9,091 nt of DNA, from positions 1-9,091 of the forward strand of contig BNTP01000083.1 in the NCBI GenBank assembly GCA_025996695.1, read 5' to 3'. This document shows, one piece after another, positions 5,584-9,091 of this stretch (positions are counted from its first letter, which is position 1; each line of letters begins with the position of its first letter). Made by a program: the position numbers and the translations under genes. Under the pieces are notes generated by a model that did not search any database, was not told the DNA's origin, and worked only from the letters and a program-made list of their open reading frames with translations. Source of the stretch: Bacteroidia bacterium (GTDB lineage: Bacteria; Bacteroidota; Bacteroidia; Bacteroidales; Azobacteroidaceae).

Positions 5584-6000
5584 TTATTTTAGGTGTAAAA
5601 TTTGCTTGCGATAGGGTGTTGTTGAAAGTCCGATGTGAATCCACGAGTAATCATATTCATCAATCAACTGGTCGAAATTCAATCCACTTGCTACGATTTT
5701 TTTGAAAGCAGCTTCATTTTTCACCCGATTTCCAAGCGTGAAGTCGCACGCCAATCCTAGCAGATGCTTGGATTTATCCGCCCCTTTTACCTTGACATTC
5801 AATGCCGGGCAGCGATAGCCGCTATTGATAATCAACGGCACACCGAGCAGGTCACGGATAGGTTGCATAACGCTCAAAACCAAACTTTTAATGTTCGCCT
5901 CAATAATAGCGTTTGGAGTGTTGTCAATTCCATATTTTTTAGCCGTCGGCGATACCCAAAATTCTTCCAAATCAAAATTGTTTGTTATTTTCATATTCAT
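5584..6000 (-). CDS. M15-family peptidase endolysin
   Basis: 138 aa. It matches the zinc peptidase M15 (D-Ala-D-Ala carboxypeptidase/L,D-endopeptidase-like) pattern: SGYRCPALN at 60-68, then SKHLLGLACDF with zinc ligands His79 and Asp86, and WIHIGL with the third ligand His122. The acidic residues just before it (IDEYDY, about 113-118) are in the right place for the catalytic acid. The length is that of a bare catalytic domain with no wall-binding module, as usual for phage endolysins of Gram-negative hosts. It would cut peptide crosslinks or stems in peptidoglycan. There is no signal peptide, so release needs the holin. Its ATG overlaps the holin stop (ATGA), implying translational coupling, and the spanin follows after 7 bp. 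All key residues are present. Confidence 0.88.
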   Translation of the reverse strand: MNMKITNNFDLEEFWVSPTAKKYGIDNTPNAIIEANIKSLVLSVMQPIRDLLGVPLIINSGYRCPALNVKVKGADKSKHLLGLACDFTLGNRVKNEAAFKKIVASGLNFDQLIDEYDYSWIHIGLSTTPYRKQILHLK

Positions 6001-6482
6001 TGTTTGTTATTGTTGTTTTCTTCATATTCTTTCAGCATGTTGGATATAAATGGTATCACTGCCAGCACTTTCACCGACAACAGGTAGTGCAAAAATTTCA
6101 GGAATTTGTCTTCCGGAGAAATTTTTTGTGCATTTTCCACGATTGAAAGCCCCTCAATGTAAACGTATGCCCACATAATGATTGCGCTAACTTTTTGAAA
6201 CTCAATGTATTTGTCCACTTCTAACCGGTCATAGATGACATAGACGCAAACGATGATTGCGAGATATACGAGCAGTTTCACTAATGACCACCGTAGCCGT
6301 TTCGACACAAATCCTAATTTTCCGGTGGTCTTGATGTAGGCGGCATAACCGGTGGCAAAGTCCACAAAGTAGAGGATGATTACGAGCACTATCATATCCT
6401 GTGTGGGTGAGAAATATGCTCCGATACTGCCAAATGCAAATGCGAACCATGCGAATAGCTGTTGAATTATACTGTTGTTCAT
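5997..6482 (-). CDS. phage holin
   Basis: 161 aa. Three to four hydrophobic segments are visible: about 7-24 (FAWFAFAFGSIGAYF), 30-50 (MIVLVIILYFVDFATGY), 66-84 (LVKLLVYLAIIVCVYVIY) and a weaker one near 98-116, with a polar Asn/Lys/Glu-rich C-terminus (KEYEENNNNKQ). The VDFATGYAAYIKTTGKLGFVSK segment after the second helix is the signature of the phage holin family 4 (toxin secretion/phage lysis holin). It would form timed holes in the inner membrane to release the endolysin. It is the first gene of the lysis operon and its stop codon overlaps the endolysin start by 4 bases. The product identity is well supported by sequence and neighbours together. Confidence 0.85.
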   Translation of the reverse strand: MNNSIIQQLFAWFAFAFGSIGAYFSPTQDMIVLVIILYFVDFATGYAAYIKTTGKLGFVSKRLRWSLVKLLVYLAIIVCVYVIYDRLEVDKYIEFQKVSAIIMWAYVYIEGLSIVENAQKISPEDKFLKFLHYLLSVKVLAVIPFISNMLKEYEENNNNKQ

Positions 6483-6497
6483 GTTTAATTATTTTCG

Positions 6498-6505
6498 CAA
6501 AATTA
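6498..6505 (-). promoter_or_regulatory. possible -7 box of the lysis operon
   Basis: Minus-strand TAATTTTG (6505-6498) fits TAnnTTTG, 15 bp before the holin ATG. No good -33 TTTG stands at the normal distance, and the leader would be very short. A late phage promoter that needs an activator could look like this. Confidence 0.35.
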
Positions 6506-6582
6506 ATCAAACAAATCTGTTAAATTATGATTCCATATAAATGATTTTTCACAATTTGAAAAATGTGGAAAAATTTATGAAA

Positions 6583-6608
6583 AAAGTCCCCACTTTCGTG
6601 AGGACTTT
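6583..6608 (-). terminator. intrinsic terminator of the 62-aa gene
   Basis: AAAGTCCCCAC (6583-6593) pairs with GTGAGGACTTT (6598-6608) with one mismatch and a 4-nt loop. On the minus strand the stem runs into TTTTTTC. It starts 4 bp after the 62-aa stop codon and insulates the lysis operon from that gene. Confidence 0.8.
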
Positions 6609-6612
6609 CCAT

Positions 6613-6801
6613 TTAGATTTTCGCGCAGTGTCGGCACCGAATCAACTTGTGCGTCACGCTGTCGCCGCTCAATACGAGGATTCCGTCGCGGGCGTTTCTT
6701 GTTTCACACTCGCACGTTAATCGTGCGCGATAATACTCCTGTTGGAGAGATTGGGCAAAGGCAGTCATCTCGCTGCGTTTGCTGAAATAAAGTGTTTTCA
6801 T
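6613..6801 (-). CDS. small Cys-containing protein, possibly a Com-like zinc finger
   Basis: 62 aa from ATG 6801 (MKTLYFSKRSEMTAFAQSL). A longer reading to 6903 exists, but its N-terminus has no protein-like character and overlaps the inverted repeat, so the internal ATG is preferred. The C-terminal half has Cys-x-Cys (LTCECETRN) and Cys-x-x-Cys (IRCRHCAKI) about 30 residues apart, enough to bind one zinc. This resembles, only in a general way, Com of phage Mu, a small zinc finger that controls translation of the Mom region. The gene is a unit of its own: promoter at 6979-6986, leader of about 170 nt with a long inverted repeat, terminator directly after the stop. The long structured leader suggests post-transcriptional control. 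Confidence 0.6.
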   Translation of the reverse strand: MKTLYFSKRSEMTAFAQSLQQEYYRARLTCECETRNARDGILVLSGDSVTHKLIRCRHCAKI

Positions 6802-6851
6802 TTTTGATAAGTGTTTGACTTTTGCACAGAAAAACGGCTGTACATTTCCCG

Positions 6852-6976
6852 TCGCTAAACAAGTTCTAAGTGCAACGCACAAAAAAACAAGGAAATAATA
6901 CAACCGTAATGTAATTCAGGACATAAAAAAAGACCTGTTTTGGCAACTTTCGTTGCACTTATAACTTATTTAGCGA
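6852..6976. repeat. 26-bp near-perfect inverted repeat flanking 73 bp
   Basis: Bases 6852-6877 and 6951-6976 are inverted copies with 24 of 26 positions matching (TCGCTAAA outer ends, TAAGTGCAACG inner ends). A local hairpin, GCAAC-TTTC-GTTGC (6943-6956), uses part of the right arm, so it excludes the long stem. On the minus strand, transcription from the box at 6979-6986 would start at or near the right arm. The RNA leader of the 62-aa gene would then begin with this structure. Confidence 0.85.
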
Positions 6977-6978
6977 TG

Positions 6979-6986
6979 CAAAGGTA
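6979..6986 (-). promoter_or_regulatory. -7 box of the 62-aa gene
   Basis: Minus-strand TACCTTTG (6986-6979) is a perfect TAnnTTTG match, set 3 bp outside the inverted repeat. No exact TTTG is found at the -33 distance; the region there is A/T-rich. The ten bases including the flanking G and C (GTACCTTTGC) are identical to the cargo-operon box up to its last base. Confidence 0.55.
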
Positions 6987-7036
6987 CGACAATTTTTTCA
7001 TAACTTTTTACTTTTTAATTGTTTATAATAAGATAT

Positions 7037-7765
7037 TTAATTTGCTTTATCAATCAATTCAAATATCTTATCCTGCAATTCTTTTATTCGTTCATTCATT
7101 TTGTCCATCCTGTCCAAATTTTCTTTGTTCCTCTCATAGCTGTTCTTAACGATGTCCTGTTCCCTGTCCATCATATTTTTAACAATAGCATCTCTATCTG
7201 TTATTATGCTTTGAATGAATTTATCCTTTTCAGACAGCATATTTACGCAGTTTTTATCCTTTTCTTCAATCTGCTTACGCAATTTTGCTATAATAAAGTC
7301 CTTGTCTTTCAACATGTCTGTCAAATTAGATAAATCGGCAGGATTGAAGAGGCTGTTATTTCCCATTTGAACATTGTGGCCATTATTAATTGTATGTCCA
7401 TTGCCCTGTATTCCTACTACCCCATTATTTTTATCTACTTTGTTCTCTTGTAATTTATCACTGTTATTATAGTTTATATCTCGACCGGCATTGCTTCCAA
7501 CGATTCCACTATTATCCCTGCCTATTGAAATTTCATTTGCGGCTTGAGATTCCGTTTTTAGCATTTGCCCCTCTCCAGTCATTAGCCAACCGGTGCTTAG
7601 TTCTGGAAAACGTAGAGAAATAGCATGTACCTTATTTGGCATAATCGTTTGCGTAATGCCATTTACGTATCCATTTGACAATCCACACATTCTTTCAAAT
7701 TCTCTTATTGAAAGTTTTTTGTAATCAATAAACAATCTAACTCTTTCATTTACAGTTGTTTCCAT
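7037..7765 (-). CDS. XRE-type phage repressor with a coiled-coil C-terminus
   Basis: 242 aa. Residues about 5-45 form a helix-turn-helix (ERVRLFIDYKKLSIREFERM then CGLSNGYVNGI), followed by FPELSTGWLMTGEGQML, the usual end of this DNA-binding domain in Bacteroidota prophage repressors. Residues about 80-140 are a low-complexity Gly/Asn-rich linker (GRDNSGIVGSNAGRDINYNN, NGHTINNGHN). Residues about 140-240 are a long charged coiled coil (KLRKQIEEKDKN; MDKMNERIKELQDKIFELI), which would drive oligomerisation. There is no S24 peptidase domain, so it is not a LexA/CI-type self-cleaving repressor; induction would need another route. It is transcribed away from 8132, with palindromic sites (7774-7852) just upstream of its ATG. 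It probably keeps the prophage silent; the target sites are inferred from position. Confidence 0.8.
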   Translation of the reverse strand: METTVNERVRLFIDYKKLSIREFERMCGLSNGYVNGITQTIMPNKVHAISLRFPELSTGWLMTGEGQMLKTESQAANEISIGRDNSGIVGSNAGRDINYNNSDKLQENKVDKNNGVVGIQGNGHTINNGHNVQMGNNSLFNPADLSNLTDMLKDKDFIIAKLRKQIEEKDKNCVNMLSEKDKFIQSIITDRDAIVKNMMDREQDIVKNSYERNKENLDRMDKMNERIKELQDKIFELIDKAN

Positions 7766-7773
7766 ATTTTATT

Positions 7774-7852
7774 ATTTAGAATTTGTCTAAATTACTACAT
7801 TTGTAGTAAAATAATCTACAAAATACTTGCGAGATGTAGATTAATAGTCTAC
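7774..7852. promoter_or_regulatory. cluster of palindromes, likely repressor operators
   Basis: Four inverted repeats lie in 79 bp: ATTTAGA/TCTAAAT (7774-7792); TTACTACA-TT-TGTAGTAA (7792-7809), a perfect 8-bp-arm palindrome; TTTGTAG/CTACAAA (7800-7822); and GTAGA/TCTAC (7836-7852), which overlaps the -7 box of the rightward promoter. The half-site TGTAG/CTACA recurs. The cluster begins 9 bp from the repressor start codon. This is the expected layout for a repressor controlling itself and the opposite promoter. Confidence 0.65.
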
Positions 7853-7857
7853 CTTTG
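7826..7857 (+). promoter_or_regulatory. rightward promoter of the immunity region
   Basis: The -7 box TACCTTTG (7850-7857) fits TAnnTTTG, and CTTG (7826-7829) stands 20 nt upstream in the -33 position. Transcription would begin near 7864. The GTAGA/TCTAC palindrome covers the start of the -7 box, so a bound repressor would shut it. Confidence 0.65.
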
Positions 7858-8007
7858 TCCCCGTAATCAAACGCGAATGGACATAACCAACCATTAAGCC
7901 CGTTCAAGCGAGATTACACCTAACATTTCAGCACTCGCAATAATGCGATTTCAGATGCTTAGGTTGTCCGTTCATATTTACAATTTTATCGACCAAATAA
8001 AACTTTG

Positions 8008-8015
8008 CAAATATA
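8008..8015 (-). promoter_or_regulatory. probable -7 box of the repressor promoter
   Basis: Minus-strand TATATTTG (8015-8008) fits TAnnTTTG exactly. The -33 position holds CTTT, only a partial match. Transcription would run left from about 8001, giving the repressor a leader of some 235 nt antisense to the rightward RNA. The two promoters would face each other. Confidence 0.45.
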
Positions 8016-8073
8016 CGGACTTTTTTTGAAATAATAAAGACTTCCGCGAAAAGTCTATAATTAACATAGCTAT

Positions 8074-8126
8074 TGGCTACTACCTCTCACAATTCGCGGT
8101 GTGGGAGTGTTGGTAGCCATTTTTTT
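8074..8126 (+). terminator. intrinsic terminator just before the HTH gene
   Basis: TGGCTAC (8074-8080) pairs with GTAGCCA (8113-8119), and inside it CTCTCACA (8084-8091) pairs with TGTGGGAG (8100-8107, one G-T). Seven T residues follow at 8120-8126. The next start codon comes 5 bp later. It would end the rightward transcript unless antitermination occurs, or act as an attenuator of the HTH operon. Confidence 0.7.
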
Positions 8127-8131
8127 GTACA

Positions 8132-8449
8132 ATGAAAAAAGAATTGAATGTGAGTTGCGATAAAGAATTGAATGTGAGTTGCGATAAAGAATTGAATGCG
8201 AGTTGCGATTTGGCTTTCAAGCCAATTCTATCAATAGATGAGGCTTGCCTTTTTCTCAATTACGGAAAATCATACCTGCAAGAATTACGCGAAACAGGTA
8301 AGATAGCCTACCTCCAAAAAAAGGGAGGGAAAAAAGCTGTTATCCGATTCAAACGAGAGCACCTATTGGACTACATCGAAAAAAATTTTGATGAGATGAC
8401 TCCATTCCCAACTCAAATGAAATATCAACTAAAAAAAAATAAATCATGA
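8132..8449 (+). CDS. excisionase-like helix-turn-helix protein with a triplicated N-terminus
   Basis: 105 aa. After residue 30 comes a MerR/excisionase-type DNA-binding domain: ILSIDEACLFLNYGKSYLQE (two helices), LRETGKIAYLQKKG (beta wing), then AVIRFKREHLLDYIEKNF. This is the HTH_17 pattern shared by phage excisionases and small Bacteroidota regulators. Residues 3-26 are three copies of KELN(V/A)SCD, encoded by an exact-length 24-bp tandem repeat, a very unusual start for this family. The conserved part could begin after the repeats, but no start codon is available there, so the first ATG is used. The first gene right of the repressor, it stands where Cro- or Xis-type regulators are found, and is the head of a tight operon (its stop overlaps the next ATG). 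Xis or Cro role is inference. Confidence 0.75.
   Translation: MKKELNVSCDKELNVSCDKELNASCDLAFKPILSIDEACLFLNYGKSYLQELRETGKIAYLQKKGGKKAVIRFKREHLLDYIEKNFDEMTPFPTQMKYQLKKNKS
8138..8209 (+). repeat. 24-bp tandem repeat, three copies, in frame
   Basis: Units at 8138-8161, 8162-8185 and 8186-8209. The first two are identical; the third differs at one base (T to C, giving Val to Ala). Each begins AAAGAATTGAATG and ends GTTGCGAT. The near-identity indicates recent expansion, and copy number could change by slippage without breaking the frame. Confidence 0.95.
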
Positions 8450-8649
8450 GAAAAAAAAATCGAAGATTAGCAGCAAACGGATTGATCAGCATCATTGCAT
8501 TTATCGCAATCGGAAACACCTTGCCGCACATTCATTCATTAGTAATGATAGCGGCCATATACATGATTCTATCCGCATTTCTTTGGGCTATATTCCATAA
8601 TATGGAACCCATCGACCTGCGAAACATATTTAAAAACAAAAAAAAATAA
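8446..8649 (+). CDS. small two-helix membrane protein
   Basis: 67 aa. A basic start (MRKKNRRLAA) is followed by two hydrophobic segments, about 12-24 (GLISIIAFIAIGN) and 31-50 (SLVMIAAIYMILSAFLWAIF), and a basic end (NIFKNKKK). The many positive charges at both ends suggest that both termini lie in the cytoplasm. Its ATG overlaps the stop of the HTH gene (ATGA), implying coupled translation. No family is recognised. Small membrane proteins in early phage operons may act in superinfection exclusion or on host membrane processes, but nothing in the sequence singles out a role. Confidence 0.65.
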   Translation: MRKKNRRLAANGLISIIAFIAIGNTLPHIHSLVMIAAIYMILSAFLWAIFHNMEPIDLRNIFKNKKK

Positions 8650-8654
8650 ATCCT

Positions 8655-8864
8655 ATGTGCATAGTATGTGATGAATTTGGCGGAATGGGATGCCCTGCGT
8701 GCCAAACACGCGACGATTACAACGACGACTACGTCGAGCCTATTATTAGCTGTCATTCTTGCGGAGAAGAACTGCCAAGTGATAAATACAACATTGACGG
8801 CCGTCCCTACTGCGTGGAGTGTTTCGACTACATTAACGGGTCATATATTGATTATTATAATTAA
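8655..8864 (+). CDS. zinc-ribbon protein with four CxxC motifs
   Basis: 69 aa. Four Cys-x-x-Cys knuckles are present at residues 2-5 (CIVC), 13-16 (CPAC), 33-36 (CHSC) and 53-56 (CVEC), enough for two zinc sites. The CHSCGEELP segment followed by IDGRPYCVEC resembles LIM-like or treble-clef ribbons. An acidic linker rich in Asp and Tyr separates the two halves (TRDDYNDDYVEP). Zinc ribbons of this size serve in nucleic-acid or protein binding. The gene starts 5 bp after the membrane-protein stop and is in the same early operon. The exact role is unknown. Confidence 0.7.
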   Translation: MCIVCDEFGGMGCPACQTRDDYNDDYVEPIISCHSCGEELPSDKYNIDGRPYCVECFDYINGSYIDYYN

Positions 8865-8876
8865 AAATAGTATAAA

Positions 8877-9091
8877 ATGTTGGAAGAAAAAATTTTAGAA
8901 TTTTTAGAAATAAACAGCGGTTCCGGTAGCGGTATCGGTAGCGGTTACGGTGACGGTTACGATTCCGGTTACGGTTCCGGTTCCGGTTACGGTTCCGGTT
9001 TCGGTTCCGGTTTCGGTTCCGGTTCCGGTTCCGGTTCCGGTAGCGGTTTCGGTGACGGTGACGGTGACGGTTCCGGTTCCGGTTACGGTTT
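8877..9091 (+). CDS. Gly-X dipeptide-repeat protein, partial (runs off the window)
   Basis: 71 codons visible, open at the right edge. A short helix (MLEEKILEFLEIN) precedes a long tract in which nearly every second residue is Gly and the others are only Ser, Tyr, Phe, Asp or Ile. At codon level almost all Gly are GGT and the alternating codons always end in C (TCC, TAC, TTC, GAC, AGC, ATC), giving a 6-bp period. It starts 12 bp after the zinc-ribbon stop, so it is the fourth gene of the operon. Similar Gly-rich tracts occur in Bacteroidota phage proteins that carry a conserved domain further on, so the part outside the window is needed to name it. The tract is likely flexible or self-associating. 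Confidence 0.7.
   Translation, partial: MLEEKILEFLEINSGSGSGIGSGYGDGYDSGYGSGSGYGSGFGSGFGSGSGSGSGSGFGDGDGDGSGSGYG
8917..9091 (+). repeat. hexameric coding repeat (GGT-NNC)
   Basis: A run of GGT-NNC units reaches the window end. The main interruption is GAT in place of one GGT at 8961-8963. GGTTCC is the commonest unit. Low complexity of this kind is prone to slippage in steps of six bases, which keeps the frame. Confidence 0.9.

Larger units (their letters stand above)
7864..8126 (+). ncRNA. candidate structured leader or small RNA of about 260 nt
   Basis: The 366 bp between the repressor and the HTH gene hold no credible ORF but do hold a promoter at one end and an intrinsic terminator (8074-8126) at the other. 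The RNA can fold with GAATGGACA (7875-7883) pairing TGTCCGTTC (7965-7973), then CCTAACAT (7919-7926) pairing ATGCTTAGG (7955-7963, one bulge), then a TCGCA-ATAA-TGCGA tip hairpin (7935-7948). About 35 nt on the 5' side between the first two stems stay unpaired. A further hairpin, AGACTT/AAGTCT, sits at 8038-8056. It may be a free RNA, or a leader read through into the HTH gene under antitermination. Folding was judged by eye. Confidence 0.45.

Noticed and set aside
6802..6903. N-terminal extension of the 62-aa protein
   Set aside because: Would need translation across the inverted repeat and gives a Cys/Leu-rich stretch unlike the rest; the ATG at 6801 is the better start.
6852..6976. Miniature transposable element
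   Set aside because: No target-site duplication flanks the inverted arms and no second copy is in the window, so mobility is not supported, though not excluded.
7019..7333. Plus-strand hydrophobic ORF of 104 codons
   Set aside because: It lies antisense to the coiled-coil part of the repressor; Phe/Ile/Tyr-rich composition is what the complement of Lys/Asp/Glu-rich codons gives.
7944..8030. 28-codon ORF in the immunity region
   Set aside because: Short, with no start context or recognisable features, and overlapping the paired bases of the predicted RNA fold.
8138..8209. Short CRISPR-like array
   Set aside because: The units are directly adjacent with no spacers and lie in frame inside a coding sequence.
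8668..8898. Plus-strand 76-codon ORF
   Set aside because: It overlaps the four-CxxC gene in another frame and contains a Thr run with no protein-like pattern.

Overview
The window looks like a Bacteroidales (Bacteroidota) chromosome containing one end of a prophage. The evidence is AT-rich DNA, repeated matches to the Bacteroides promoter pattern (-33 TTTG, about 20 nt, -7 TAnnTTTG), paired lipoproteins of the Bacteroidota surface type, and a phage lysis cassette. Everything here is read by eye; no database search was run, so family names rest on visible motifs and topology.

Layout. (1) 1-2125, plus strand: the tail of an unidentified gene, then two tandem lipoproteins (172-504, 522-2081) that share a carboxypeptidase-regulatory-like N-terminus. 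The larger adds a BACON/Ig-like domain, two fibronectin-III-like repeats and a C-terminal FISUMP/DUF1566 (C-type-lectin-like) domain, followed by a strong hairpin. (2) 2126-2445: no gene; a plus-strand promoter with nothing convincing to transcribe, a TTTGCACTT direct repeat and a strong hairpin terminator. I take this as the likely host/prophage junction. (3) 2446-4657, minus strand: an operon of four unrecognised or small genes (83 aa, 308 aa, 179 aa and a 55-aa ribbon-helix-helix-like protein) with its own promoter, two copies of a 78-bp leader and two copies of an exact 23-bp repeat. It has the position and shape of prophage cargo. (4) 4704-6505, minus strand: lysis operon with holin, M15 endolysin, a probable unimolecular spanin and an HNH endonuclease. 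(5) 6583-6986, minus strand: a single small Cys-containing gene between its own promoter and terminator, whose leader carries a 26-bp near-perfect inverted repeat. (6) 7037-8131: immunity-like region with an XRE-type repressor on the minus strand, clustered palindromes, two promoters facing each other, a foldable segment and an intrinsic terminator directly before the next gene. (7) 8132-9091, plus strand: early-type small genes: an excisionase-like HTH protein with a triplicated N-terminal octapeptide, a two-helix membrane protein, a four-CxxC zinc-ribbon protein, and the start of a Gly-X dipeptide-repeat protein that runs off the window.

How they may work together (inference): the repressor probably binds the GTAG/CTAC palindromes and controls the rightward promoter at 7826-7857. 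The lysis operon is a late function. The 83/308/179/55-aa operon is separately promoted and may be expressed in the lysogen. A segment inside the putative immunity-region RNA is complementary to the 23-bp repeat of the cargo operon, suggesting, but not proving, RNA-level cross-talk.
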